Below are positions 7,720 through 16,807 of a stretch of 64,000 nt of DNA, in pieces. The notes beneath the pieces were generated by a model. The model was not told where the DNA came from. It made no database searches and worked only from the letters and a program-made list of their open reading frames with translations. The translations under genes and the position numbers were made by a program. Source of the DNA: Marinobacter sp. Arc7-DN-1 (GTDB lineage Bacteria; Pseudomonadota; Gammaproteobacteria; Pseudomonadales; Oleiphilaceae); assembly GCF_003441595.1 (NCBI RefSeq), contig NZ_CP031848.1:2852001-2916000 (forward strand), given 5' to 3'. The first letter of the stretch is position 1. Every line of letters begins with the position of its first letter.

Positions 7720-9036
7720 ATGGAAGAACAACAGGCCGCGGGCCTGAAACTGACCATCACCAATCCGACCGTTGCCGGCGGTGGCGCGACCATCGAGCAC
7801 TGTTTCAGCGTTCGCGGCGGCTCCATCGGCACGGCCGCCAGCGATACCTGGCGATTGTCGCCCCAGCGAACGGGCGCAGTTCCGGGCCACGCGGAAATCC
7901 GGTTTCTGGATGGTGGCTTCTGCCTGATTGATCGCAGTGGCCGGACCTACATCAACAGCGCCAGTCAGCCCGTGGGGCGGGGCCGCCGGGCACGACTGAA
8001 GCATGGCGACAGGATAAGTGTCGGGCGCTACCGGCTTCGTGCCGAGCTGGCCGAGGCCGTCTCGGAGACATTCATTGAGAGCGGTGAGACAGAGCAGACC
8101 ACTCACCTGGTTGATGTGGGCGAGGGGCAACTGGTCCGGGGGCCGGATCCCATGGGCCTGAACGAGAATCCGGAGCCGTTGCAGAAACTCGCTTCGGTAG
8201 CCGTGGCGGCCATGAGTGAGGACCCATTGGCGCCCTGGAATGGACAGCCCGGTGAAGAAGAGCCGGATACCGACGCCCTGATGGCCGGCGAGGCCTCCTG
8301 GTATGCCGCGGAAAGGAATGTGTCGGATGAGTACCGGGAAAACCGCGACGTGGCGGTCGGCCTACCCGTTCGCAAAGGAGAGAGAGACAGGATGTCTGAG
8401 ATTACAAAGACGGGTGATCGCCGGGATGCGTCAGATCAGAGCAGCAAACACATCAGTGGTGCCCCCCTGCTGCGGGGCATGGAAGCCGGGCTGGACTTTG
8501 CCGACAGCGACGAGATGCGGCTGTTCCTGGAGGAGGCGGGGCAAACCCTGAAGGCCACCATGGAAGGCCTGCTGGCCCTGCACCAGGGCGAAGACAGCCG
8601 GCATCAGGCGCTGAGGACCCGTCTGCAACCCATTGAAGACAATCCACTGCGTCTGGGTGAGGATTATGAGGACACGGTACAGACCCTGTTCGCCAGCCAC
8701 CGCAGCCCGGTTCACCTGTCGGCGCCGGCGGCGGTGCGGGAGAGCCTGCAGAGCCTGAATCATCACCAGCAGGCCACCCGGGAAGCGATCAGCGAAGCAC
8801 TGGAAGCCATCCTGCATGCCTTTTCGCCGGAGGCCTTGCTACGCCGTTTTCACGGATACCGTCGTGGCCTGCGGGAGAACGAAGACGAAGGCCACTGGGC
8901 CTGGGACATGTACCAGCACTATTACCGTGAACTGAAATCCAGTCGTCAGCAGGGATTCGAGCGCCTGTTCCGGGAGGTGTTCGAACAGGCTTACGACCAA
9001 CACCTGCGCCAACTACAGAGGGAGAACCCGTTGTGA
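7720..9036 (+). CDS. T6SS-associated FHA-domain protein
   Basis: This 438-residue cytosolic protein has an N-terminal forkhead-associated domain (about residues 8-105), with degenerate FHA spacing around GSIGTAASDTWRL and HAEIRFLDGGFCLIDRSGRTYINS. A linker of about 150 residues leads to a C-terminal T6SS-FHA domain from about residue 240, with LRGMEAGLDF and FSPEALLRRF. FHA domains bind phosphothreonine and in some T6SS gate assembly downstream of a kinase. The ATG at 7720 has AGGGAAGG upstream; a longer frame would overlap tssG without similarity. It corresponds in position to VCA0112 of V. cholerae. Confidence 0.88.
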   Translation: MEEQQAAGLKLTITNPTVAGGGATIEHCFSVRGGSIGTAASDTWRLSPQRTGAVPGHAEIRFLDGGFCLIDRSGRTYINSASQPVGRGRRARLKHGDRISVGRYRLRAELAEAVSETFIESGETEQTTHLVDVGEGQLVRGPDPMGLNENPEPLQKLASVAVAAMSEDPLAPWNGQPGEEEPDTDALMAGEASWYAAERNVSDEYRENRDVAVGLPVRKGERDRMSEITKTGDRRDASDQSSKHISGAPLLRGMEAGLDFADSDEMRLFLEEAGQTLKATMEGLLALHQGEDSRHQALRTRLQPIEDNPLRLGEDYEDTVQTLFASHRSPVHLSAPAAVRESLQSLNHHQQATREAISEALEAILHAFSPEALLRRFHGYRRGLRENEDEGHWAWDMYQHYYRELKSSRQQGFERLFREVFEQAYDQHLRQLQRENPL

Positions 9037-9566
9037 AGACCTGCAAATGGAGTTTGCTGGCCATCGTATTCGTGCTGGCAGGATGCAGTACCCCCTACAA
9101 CGCGGTCACCAAAACCGCGAAAGTACTCTGGGACCCGGATATCCCAGTGGGGTACGCGGAAGATCTGCCCAGCCGGGTGGGGCTGACCATGGTCGCCGAG
9201 CCGGATGTAAACCCGAATGAATCCCTGGCACCCACCCCCATTGCATTTCAGGTCATTGAGATGCGCGACAGCTCCCTGTTGATGGCCGGAGATTTCGACC
9301 AGTTGCTGAGTGATCTTGAGTCGTCACTGGGCCAGAACTATGTGGACCACAGCGACTATTCCCTGGTGCCGGGCCAGTTCAAGTTCATTGAGCCCTTTGA
9401 AATCGGCAAGGACACCCGTTTTATCGGTGTGATCGCCTTCTACGCCTATCCGAACCTGTCCCAGTGGAAAAAGGTGGTGAAGGTGGATCCGATCGGAGGC
9501 CGCTACAACCTGCTGGTGAACCTTCGGGAGCGGGAAGTTCAACTCAAGCATTCGGATGACACCTGA
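9033..9566 (+). CDS. tssJ: T6SS outer-membrane lipoprotein TssJ
   Basis: The 177-residue product is the outer-membrane lipoprotein of the T6SS membrane complex, which binds the periplasmic tip of TssM. A signal peptide ends in the lipobox LAGC (Cys18 would be acylated). The mature domain has the family's beta-sandwich features including TPIAFQVIEMRDSSLLMAGDF and the TRFIGVIAFYAYPN segment. The GTG start overlaps the preceding stop (GTGA), indicating coupling. The stop in turn overlaps the tssK ATG. Confidence 0.94.
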   Translation: MKTCKWSLLAIVFVLAGCSTPYNAVTKTAKVLWDPDIPVGYAEDLPSRVGLTMVAEPDVNPNESLAPTPIAFQVIEMRDSSLLMAGDFDQLLSDLESSLGQNYVDHSDYSLVPGQFKFIEPFEIGKDTRFIGVIAFYAYPNLSQWKKVVKVDPIGGRYNLLVNLREREVQLKHSDDT

Positions 9567-10900
9567 TGGCGGTAACCAATCGAGTCGTCTGGAGTGACGG
9601 CCTGTTCATCAAGCCCCAGCACTTCCAGCAACAGCAGCGGTACCTGGAGCACCAGATCAACGAGTGCGCCCTGGCGATCTCCGATTATCTGTACGGCTTC
9701 AGTGACCTGGAACTGAACGCGGAGTATCTGAGTTTCGGCCGGGTCGGTCTGGTGCGGGCATCCGGACTGTTTCCCGATGGCACCCGCTTCAGTCTGCCCC
9801 AGGACGATGTGATGCCGGAGCCGATGGAAATCACCGATGCCTCCGTGGCCAATCAGATCGTGTACCTGGCCCTGCCACTGGGCAGTGACAGCCTCGCCGA
9901 AGTGGAATGGCCGGACGCCCCGGTGGCGGGCCGGTTCCGTGCCGACTCCCTGGAAATCCGGGATCTGCATTCGGTCGACGGTGATGCCCACACCATCAAT
10001 GTGGGCCGGGTTGCACCCCGCCTGATGCTGGAGCGGGACGATCGCAGTGCCTATGCGGCCCTGGCCATCGGCCGGATTCTTGAGAAGCGCCCGGACGGCA
10101 GCCTGGTGATGGACCCGAACTTCATCCCGACCATGCTGAGTGTGCGAGCGGCACCGAGGCTGCAGCGATTTGTCGGGGAAATGGCGGGCCTGATGCGGGA
10201 GCGCGCACGCACTATCGCCGAGCGTGTCGGTGCGCCCGGGCAGGGCGGCGTTGCGGATGTGGCGGATTTCATGTTGCTGCAGATGCTGAACCGGGCCCAT
10301 CCCAGGTTCATGCACCTGGCCCGACTGCGTCAGCTGCATCCGGAGCGACTGTTCGAAGCCCTGCTTGAGCTGTGTGGCGAGCTGGTGACCTTCACCGATG
10401 AGGGGCGCCTGCCGAGGGAGTACCCGGCCTATGATCACGATCTGCCGGAAGACTGTTTTACGCCGCTCATGCAGGTACTGCGACAGTCCCTGAGCACGGT
10501 GCTGGAACCACGGGCTCTGGCCATCCAGCTCCAGCAGCGCCAGTACGGCCTGACGGTGGCGCCGGTTCAGGATGCCCAGTTGGTCCAGGGCGCGGAATTC
10601 ATTCTTGCGGTCAAAGCCGACATGCCGCTGGACGATCTGCGCAAGCAGTTCACCCAGCAGTGCAAGGTGGCCTCGGTCGAGAAAATACGGGACCTCATCA
10701 GCTTGCAGCTCCCGGGGATTCCGCTCTCTGCGCTACCGGTTGCACCCCGGCAATTGCCGTATCACGCCGGTTTTGTGTACTTCCGGCTGGACGACCAGAG
10801 CCAGGCCTGGCAGATGCTCGACAACGCCAGCGGATTCGCGTTCCACGTGGCCGGCAGTTTCCCGGGCATGGAAATGCAGTTCTGGGCAATCAGGAGCTAA
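9566..10900 (+). CDS. tssK: T6SS baseplate protein TssK
   Basis: The 444-residue product is the baseplate component that links the TssF/TssG wedges to the TssJLM membrane complex. It has the very characteristic start with VVWSDGLFIKPQHFQQQ and later YDHDLPEDCFTPLMQVL, and the C-terminal domain with LPxxPRQLPYHAGFVYFRLD. Length equals the family norm. The start codon overlaps the tssJ stop by one base and tssL follows after three bases. Confidence 0.96.
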   Translation: MAVTNRVVWSDGLFIKPQHFQQQQRYLEHQINECALAISDYLYGFSDLELNAEYLSFGRVGLVRASGLFPDGTRFSLPQDDVMPEPMEITDASVANQIVYLALPLGSDSLAEVEWPDAPVAGRFRADSLEIRDLHSVDGDAHTINVGRVAPRLMLERDDRSAYAALAIGRILEKRPDGSLVMDPNFIPTMLSVRAAPRLQRFVGEMAGLMRERARTIAERVGAPGQGGVADVADFMLLQMLNRAHPRFMHLARLRQLHPERLFEALLELCGELVTFTDEGRLPREYPAYDHDLPEDCFTPLMQVLRQSLSTVLEPRALAIQLQQRQYGLTVAPVQDAQLVQGAEFILAVKADMPLDDLRKQFTQQCKVASVEKIRDLISLQLPGIPLSALPVAPRQLPYHAGFVYFRLDDQSQAWQMLDNASGFAFHVAGSFPGMEMQFWAIRS

Positions 10901-10903
10901 ACC

Positions 10904-11731
10904 ATGGCAGATGCACAGGTAATGGATTTACCCGATGGCAGCACGCATCCCGGCCGCAGTGCGTTCAGTGATCTGATGTTTGCCGACAGCCAGGGCCCCG
11001 CTGAGGGCAACCGTGAAGGCCAGGTCGATGAACAGTTCCAGCTCAGGGGACTGGAACACAACCGCCTGATTGATGCCGCCACGCCATTGCTGGGCCTGGT
11101 TATCCGGATACGCAGACTGGTGGATTATCGCGCCGTGGAAACCCTCTATCAGCAGGTGGTGGATGAGATCGCCGCCATTGACCGGGAACTGGTGGAGCAG
11201 GGTTACGACCGGCCGGTCGTTGTGGCCTACCGGTACGTTCTCTGCGCCTTCATTGACGAGGCAGTGCTGGGAACCGACTGGGGCGCCCACAGTGTCTGGT
11301 CCCAGCATTCCCTGCTGTCCCGTTTCCACAACGAAACCTGGGGCGGGGAAAAGGTCTTTGCCATCCTCGCCCGGATGGAGCAGGAACCGGCCCGCTACCG
11401 CGACATGCTGTCGTTTATCTACCTGTGTCTCTGTCTCGGTTTCGAGGGCCGGTACAAGGTGATGGAGAACGGCCGGGATGAATACGACCAGATTGTCCGC
11501 GGCCTTCACGAGCAATTGAAAGCGTTGCGGGAGCAGCAGGATCACGCCCCCCTGGCGGATGCCCGCACCAACGTCACGCCAACCCGTAACCGGCTGCGGA
11601 GTGGTTTGCCGGTCTGGGGGATCGCCGGTTTGTTTGTGGCCGCGATGGCCGGGATCTACTCCCTGTATAACATGGCATTGAACGAGCGCATCACGGACGT
11701 ATTGCGCGTATTGGATCAACTACCGAAATAA
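10904..11731 (+). CDS. tssL: T6SS inner-membrane protein TssL (DotU/IcmH-like)
   Basis: The 275-residue product is the inner-membrane partner of TssM. A cytosolic DotU domain (about residues 50-215) includes NRLIDAATPLLGLV, YVLCAFIDEAVL and LLSRFHNETWGGEKVF, followed by one transmembrane segment (about residues 237-257). There is no C-terminal OmpA-like peptidoglycan-binding domain, so anchoring to the wall must come from another protein, as in many short TssL systems. It lies three bases after tssK and ten before tssH. Confidence 0.95.
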   Translation: MADAQVMDLPDGSTHPGRSAFSDLMFADSQGPAEGNREGQVDEQFQLRGLEHNRLIDAATPLLGLVIRIRRLVDYRAVETLYQQVVDEIAAIDRELVEQGYDRPVVVAYRYVLCAFIDEAVLGTDWGAHSVWSQHSLLSRFHNETWGGEKVFAILARMEQEPARYRDMLSFIYLCLCLGFEGRYKVMENGRDEYDQIVRGLHEQLKALREQQDHAPLADARTNVTPTRNRLRSGLPVWGIAGLFVAAMAGIYSLYNMALNERITDVLRVLDQLPK

Positions 11732-11741
11732 GGACATCACT

Positions 11742-14375
11742 GTGATTCGGGTAGAACTGCCGGCGCTGATCGGGCGCCTCAACGAACTGTCACGCCAGGC
11801 CCTGGAGGCCTCCGCGGCCCTGTGCATCAGCCGCCAGGGCGCCGAGATTACCCCGGCGCACCTGCTGTTCAAACTGCTGGAAACCCCGTTTTCCGACGTA
11901 CGCCAGATTCTGGAACACACGGGAATCGATCATCAGCAACTGCGGCCAGTCGTGGGCGACAGCCTGAACGGCGAACCGCAAACCGCCGAGGCCTATCCTT
12001 CGTTTTCACCACTGCTGGTGGAACTGATGCAGGACGCATGGCTGCTGGCCTCCACCGAACTGGGCCACAGCGAACTGCGCTCAGGCGCCGTGTTCCTGGC
12101 CCTGCTGATGAACGCCGACCGCTACCTGATGCCCCGGGTGGCCCAGGCCCTGGTGGAGATCAATCGTGAGCAGTTGCGCAAGCAGTTTGACCGGCTCACC
12201 GAGGGCTCCGCGGAGCATCCGGAACTGAACGTGCAAGAGTCCGGAGAACCGGTGGCGAGTGCTGATCTGGACCCGCTCAAACGCTACGCCACCGACTTCA
12301 CCAGACTGGCCCGGGAAGAAAAACTGGACCCGGTGGTGTGCCGGGACGCCGAGATCGACCAGATGATCGACATCCTCTGCCGCCGCCGCAAGAACAATCC
12401 CATCGTGGTGGGGGACGCCGGTGTGGGTAAAAGCGCCGTGGTGGAAGGCCTTGCCCTTCGCATCGTTAACGGCGATGTACCAGACCGCCTGAAACAGGTG
12501 GAGCTCTGGACCCTCGATATGGGAGCGCTGCAGGCCGGTGCTTCGGTGAAAGGGGAATTCGAGAAGCGCCTCAAAGGCGTGATCGAAGCGGTCAAAGGCT
12601 CCGCCACCCCGATCATCCTGTTTATCGACGAAGCCCACACCCTGATCGGCGCCGGCAACAGCGAAGGCGGCTCCGATGCCGCCAACCTGCTGAAACCGGC
12701 CCTGGCACGGGGCGAGCTGCGGACCATCGCCGCCACCACCTGGCGCGAGTACAAGAAATACTTCGAAAAAGACCCGGCCCTGAGCCGCCGTTTCCAGCCG
12801 GTCGCCCTGGACGAACCAACCCCGGGTGAAGCCGTTCACATCCTCCGTGGCCTGCGCAGCGTCTACGAACAGGCCCACAAGGTTCTGGTCGCCGACAGCG
12901 CCCTGAAAGCCGCCGCCGAACTATCTGCCCGCTACCTGGCCGGCCGGCAGCTCCCGGACAAAGCCATTGACGTACTGGACACCGCCTGCGCCCGGGTCAG
13001 CCTGAACCTCAGCACGCCTCCGCGTCGGTTGAGCCACGTGCGCAGCGAGCTGCACCAACTGGCCATGGAGCAGGGCCTGCTTAACCGCGAACACGCCCTG
13101 GGCCAGAGCGTTGATAATGAGCGTGAACAGACACTGGACCAGCGCATCGCCGAGCTGACAGCGGAATCGGAAACCCTGGAACAGAGCTGGAACGACCAAC
13201 GCGTGCTGGTGGCCCGCCTGGTGGAGATCCGTGAACAACTGCTTACCGGTGAAGAGCCTGAAATACAGGATACTGGAGATCAGCCGGCAAAGGGCGATGA
13301 GCAATGCCCGGACCTGAAAAGCGAGGCCGGGGCCATTGAGCAGGAACTGGCCGAACTCCAGGCCGACGAACCTCTGGTGCACGCCCGCGTCGATGCCCGC
13401 CAGGTGGCCGAAGTCATCGCCGACTGGACCGGCATCCCGGTCAACCGCATGACCGCCGATGAACTGGAAAAAATCACCCACTTGCCGGCGTACCTCCAGA
13501 CCCACATCAAAGGTCAGGACACCGCCATCGACTGCCTGCACCAGCATCTGCTCACCGCCCGCGCCGACCTGCGCCGGCCCGGCCGCCCCATGGGCGCGTT
13601 CCTGCTGGTTGGCCCCAGCGGCGTCGGCAAAACCGAAACCGTGGTGCAACTGGCCGAACTGCTCTACGGCGGCCGCCAGTTCCTCACCACCATCAACATG
13701 TCCGAATACCAGGAAAAGCACACCGTCTCCCGCCTGATCGGCTCACCGCCGGGCTACGTCGGCTTCGGCGAAGGCGGCATCCTCACCGAAGCCATCCGCC
13801 AGAAACCCTACTCCGTGGTACTGCTCGACGAAGTCGAAAAAGCCCACCCGGACGTCCTCAACCTGTTCTACCAGGCCTTCGACAAGGGCGAACTGGCCGA
13901 CGGCGAAGGCCGGCTGATCGACTGCAAAAACGTCGTCTTCTTCCTCACCTCCAACCTCGGCTACCAGACCATCGTCAACCACGCCGAGTCCCCGGCCAGC
14001 CTGGAACAGGCCCTCTACTCGGAACTGGCCAACTTCTTCAAACCGGCATTACTGGCCCGAATGGAAGTGGTGCCCTTCCTGCCGCTGGGCGAAGACACCC
14101 TCAACCGAATCGTCGGCGACAAACTCCATCGGTTGGCGGACCAGATTAAAGCCCGTTACCACGCCGAAGTGGAACTGGAAGAAGGCCTTATCGAAGCCAT
14201 CCGAAGCCGGGCGACACGAAGTGAAAACGGCGCAAGGATGCTGGAGTCGATCATAGAGGGTGAGTTGCTACCACCGGTTTCATTGGCGTTGCTTGAGAAA
14301 CTGGCGGCCAGGGAACCGGTAACAAAGGTGACTCTTGGGGTAGATGAGGACCGATTCGTGGGGACCGTTGTTTGA
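11742..14375 (+). CDS. tssH: T6SS AAA+ unfoldase TssH (ClpV)
   Basis: The 877-residue ATPase disassembles contracted TssBC sheaths for reuse. An N-terminal Clp-type domain (about 1-145) is followed by the first AAA module, with Walker A GDAGVGKS near residue 225 and Walker B ILFIDEAHTLIGAG, a coiled-coil middle domain (about 405-530), and a second AAA module with GPSGVGKT near residue 625 and VVLLDEVEKAHPDV. It lacks the ClpB-style features outside this pattern. The start is GTG, with AAGGA upstream. It corresponds to VCA0116. Confidence 0.95.
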   Translation: MIRVELPALIGRLNELSRQALEASAALCISRQGAEITPAHLLFKLLETPFSDVRQILEHTGIDHQQLRPVVGDSLNGEPQTAEAYPSFSPLLVELMQDAWLLASTELGHSELRSGAVFLALLMNADRYLMPRVAQALVEINREQLRKQFDRLTEGSAEHPELNVQESGEPVASADLDPLKRYATDFTRLAREEKLDPVVCRDAEIDQMIDILCRRRKNNPIVVGDAGVGKSAVVEGLALRIVNGDVPDRLKQVELWTLDMGALQAGASVKGEFEKRLKGVIEAVKGSATPIILFIDEAHTLIGAGNSEGGSDAANLLKPALARGELRTIAATTWREYKKYFEKDPALSRRFQPVALDEPTPGEAVHILRGLRSVYEQAHKVLVADSALKAAAELSARYLAGRQLPDKAIDVLDTACARVSLNLSTPPRRLSHVRSELHQLAMEQGLLNREHALGQSVDNEREQTLDQRIAELTAESETLEQSWNDQRVLVARLVEIREQLLTGEEPEIQDTGDQPAKGDEQCPDLKSEAGAIEQELAELQADEPLVHARVDARQVAEVIADWTGIPVNRMTADELEKITHLPAYLQTHIKGQDTAIDCLHQHLLTARADLRRPGRPMGAFLLVGPSGVGKTETVVQLAELLYGGRQFLTTINMSEYQEKHTVSRLIGSPPGYVGFGEGGILTEAIRQKPYSVVLLDEVEKAHPDVLNLFYQAFDKGELADGEGRLIDCKNVVFFLTSNLGYQTIVNHAESPASLEQALYSELANFFKPALLARMEVVPFLPLGEDTLNRIVGDKLHRLADQIKARYHAEVELEEGLIEAIRSRATRSENGARMLESIIEGELLPPVSLALLEKLAAREPVTKVTLGVDEDRFVGTVV

Positions 14376-14390
14376 GGCAACTGGGAGGTA

Positions 14391-14502
14391 GCGGCCCCTG
14401 TGGTTCGGCTTTCCAAATACCCTGCGGAGCCATGGATGGCGGAGCGGAGCTTACAGGGACGTATTCACAGCGTGTTTTGGAAAGCCGAACCACAGGGGCC
14501 GC
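14391..14502 (+). repeat. Long-stem hairpin element, copy 2
   Basis: Two perfectly complementary 27-base arms (14391-14417 and 14476-14502) flank a 58-base loop containing GCGGAGCCATGGATGGCGG and a later CAGGGACGTATT. The arms differ from those of the copies at 4808 and 46029. It fills the space between tssH and the start codon of the sigma54 activator. Confidence 0.85.
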
Positions 14503-14536
14503 GGTCGGCGAAGACTCAACAAAGGGAACAAGAAGA

Positions 14537-16117
14537 ATGGGACGGATGCAGATGGAACTGCACACCGGCATCGACCTGGCGGTGGCACTGATCCGGCAGG
14601 ACAACCTGCCGGATCTGCTGAAAACCGCCACAAGACAGCTGGAAAACGCCTTCGGCCTGACCCGCTGCTGGGCACTCGAACTCGACCTCAGCGGCCGAAC
14701 CCTGCACTGCAGCGACCTCGCCGAACCGGGCGAATTCGATTGTGGCGACTTCAGCCACCCCTTTGCCCACGTACTGCAAACCGGCAAAGCCCGGGAACTG
14801 ACCCGCGTTGCCAGCTACCGCCTCGACCACACCGGCTTCCAGGCACTGTTCGACGCCAGTGACCGCCCCCGATCCCTCTGGCTCGAGCCCCTGACCGGCA
14901 ATGACGGCCGAACCCTCGGCATACTCGTGCTCTGCCGGGACGAGCCCGACTGGGACGGTATCACCGGCCAGCCCCTGTATTGTGGCCTCCGGCAACTGCT
15001 TATCCATCAATGGATTGCCCAGTTGCAGAGCCGTGACCAGGTCTGGCAGCGCCGCCTGCTCAAACGCTCCCTGGATCATCTGCACGACGCCGAAACCGTC
15101 CGCAGCCGCTGCGAACAGCTGGCCCGAACCCTGGTAGGCAACTCCGAAGCCATGACCAGACTCCGGGCCCAGATCGTCCGGGCTGCCAGCAGCCAGTTGT
15201 CGGTGCTGGTGCAGGGCGAAACCGGTTGTGGCAAAGACGTGGTTGCCCGCGGTATTCACGAGCTGTCCGACCGGGCCGGAGGCCCCATGGTCGTGGTCAA
15301 CTGTGCTGCCATCCCGGACACCCTGCTGGAAAGTGAACTCTTCGGCCACACCAAAGGCGCGTTTTCCGGTGCCGATCAGGACAAACAGGGGCTTCTGGCC
15401 CAGGCGAATGGCGGCACCCTGTTCCTTGATGAAATCGGCGACATGCCCATGGCCCTTCAATCGAAGCTGCTCCGGGTGCTGGAAAGCCGCCAGTTCCGCC
15501 CCCTGGGCGCCCGTGAGGAACAGCGTTCGGACTTCCGCCTGGTGGCGGCCACCCACCAACCGTTGCAGGCAGGAATCGAAGGCGGCAGCTTCCGGCGGGA
15601 CCTGTTTTACCGTCTTAGCCAGTTTCCGCTGCGGGTAACCCCTTTGCGGGAACGCCCCGACGACCTCGAAGCCCTGAGCCGTCACTTCATCCGGCTATAT
15701 ACCGAGCGTGAGGGTAACGGCCCCATGGGCATTTCCAGCCACGCCCTGCACCTGCTGGCCGGTTACGACTTCCCCGGCAACGTCCGGGAGCTGCGCAACA
15801 TCATTGAGCTGGCCTGCCTGCAGACGCCGGGCGGGGATGATATCCAGCCGGAAGTTCTCAGGCTCAATGATCTGTTTGAAGAACCCGATAGCTGGAGTAC
15901 CGCACCTTGGGATGCCGGAGGTGGCGCGTCCGTTGAGGGGCCGGCCCTGGACGAGATCCGGGACCTGAAAGCTGCAGCCCAGGCCTTCGAAGCGACGATT
16001 ATTCGTGAGCGTCTGCGCCAGTACGGTGGCAACCGCGCCCAGGCGGCGGAAAGCCTCGGGCTGCCAAAGCGGACCCTGGCCCACAAATGTCTGAAGTATC
16101 GGGTGACGGATTTATGA
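14537..16117 (+). CDS. Sigma54-dependent transcriptional activator (VasH-like)
   Basis: The 526-residue product is an enhancer-binding activator. An N-terminal GAF-like sensor (about 1-200) precedes the AAA+ domain with Walker A GETGCGKD (about 227-234), the sigma54 contact loop in the variant form GAFSGA (about 274-279) and Walker B TLFLDEIGDMP. A Fis-type helix-turn-helix ends the protein, with NRAQAAESLGLPKRTLAHK. The frame is open upstream through the hairpin, but the ATG at 14537 with AGGGA upstream starts the conserved part. Position equals vasH (VCA0117), which controls hcp operons; a sigma54-like promoter is found here at hcp. Confidence 0.93.
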   Translation: MGRMQMELHTGIDLAVALIRQDNLPDLLKTATRQLENAFGLTRCWALELDLSGRTLHCSDLAEPGEFDCGDFSHPFAHVLQTGKARELTRVASYRLDHTGFQALFDASDRPRSLWLEPLTGNDGRTLGILVLCRDEPDWDGITGQPLYCGLRQLLIHQWIAQLQSRDQVWQRRLLKRSLDHLHDAETVRSRCEQLARTLVGNSEAMTRLRAQIVRAASSQLSVLVQGETGCGKDVVARGIHELSDRAGGPMVVVNCAAIPDTLLESELFGHTKGAFSGADQDKQGLLAQANGGTLFLDEIGDMPMALQSKLLRVLESRQFRPLGAREEQRSDFRLVAATHQPLQAGIEGGSFRRDLFYRLSQFPLRVTPLRERPDDLEALSRHFIRLYTEREGNGPMGISSHALHLLAGYDFPGNVRELRNIIELACLQTPGGDDIQPEVLRLNDLFEEPDSWSTAPWDAGGGASVEGPALDEIRDLKAAAQAFEATIIRERLRQYGGNRAQAAESLGLPKRTLAHKCLKYRVTDL

Positions 16118-16773
16118 TGTCCCGGAAAGTGCGTTTTCCCGGTCGCGTTCCGGCGGCGCTGGCGTTGGTTTCCCTGCTGTTTTCCCTGCTGTCGCATGCT
16201 TCCGCTGACCAGCTTGAGGATGCCCGGTTTTGTACAGGCGAGCCTCAGCGACTTGAACGGCTGGCCTGCTTTGATGACGTTTTCGGTACGCCGCTGGCGG
16301 CACCCGGAGCCGATAGCACGGCCCCGGATGCCCGGCGGTCTGAACGCTGGCGACAGGCCTATGCCGGCCTTGATGAGCAAAACGGTGGCTCCGGTGTGAT
16401 TTACCGGAATACCGGGCGGGCGGCCGGCCAGCTGGTCACGGTTCCGGCTCTGGGCGTGCAGCCTCCCCGGCCTCTGCTGGCCCTGCAGTGCCACAACAAC
16501 ATCACCGAACTCACCCTGATGCTGCCAGAGGCGCTGGACGAGGAACGGGTGCGTCTGGGATTTGGCGGGGCACAGACAGTCTGGCGGGTGCGGGACAACG
16601 GTTTCGTACTCAGCGGTGGCCGGGGGCTGCCGGCCATTCGCACCGTGAAGGCCATGATAGCCAGCACAGAGGTTCGCATCGAATCGCCCAACGGTCGCAT
16701 CCATGGCCTGCTGTTTGATCTGACGGGATACCGCCAGGCGATCGAACCGTTACGCGAGACCTGTGGCTGGTAA
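16114..16773 (+). CDS. T6SS-associated protein VasI/TagO family
   Basis: This 219-residue protein belongs to the VCA0118 family of T6SS-associated exported proteins, whose mechanism is poorly known. It has a signal peptide (about residues 1-28) and the family-like N-terminal region with CTGEPQRLERLACFDDVF, two cysteines included, plus a beta-rich C-terminal domain. The start overlaps the activator stop (ATGA); the next codon is also ATG. Its 3' end adjoins tssA. Position and size match VCA0118 of V. cholerae. Confidence 0.85.
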   Translation: MMSRKVRFPGRVPAALALVSLLFSLLSHASADQLEDARFCTGEPQRLERLACFDDVFGTPLAAPGADSTAPDARRSERWRQAYAGLDEQNGGSGVIYRNTGRAAGQLVTVPALGVQPPRPLLALQCHNNITELTLMLPEALDEERVRLGFGGAQTVWRVRDNGFVLSGGRGLPAIRTVKAMIASTEVRIESPNGRIHGLLFDLTGYRQAIEPLRETCGW

Positions 16774-16807
16774 ACGCAGGCTGAACACAGAAAGTCAGGA
16801 TAGAAAT

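Noticed and set aside
14372..14536. N-terminal extension of the sigma54 activator through the second hairpin
   Set aside because: The residues come from the hairpin element; a good start with AGGGA lies at 14537.
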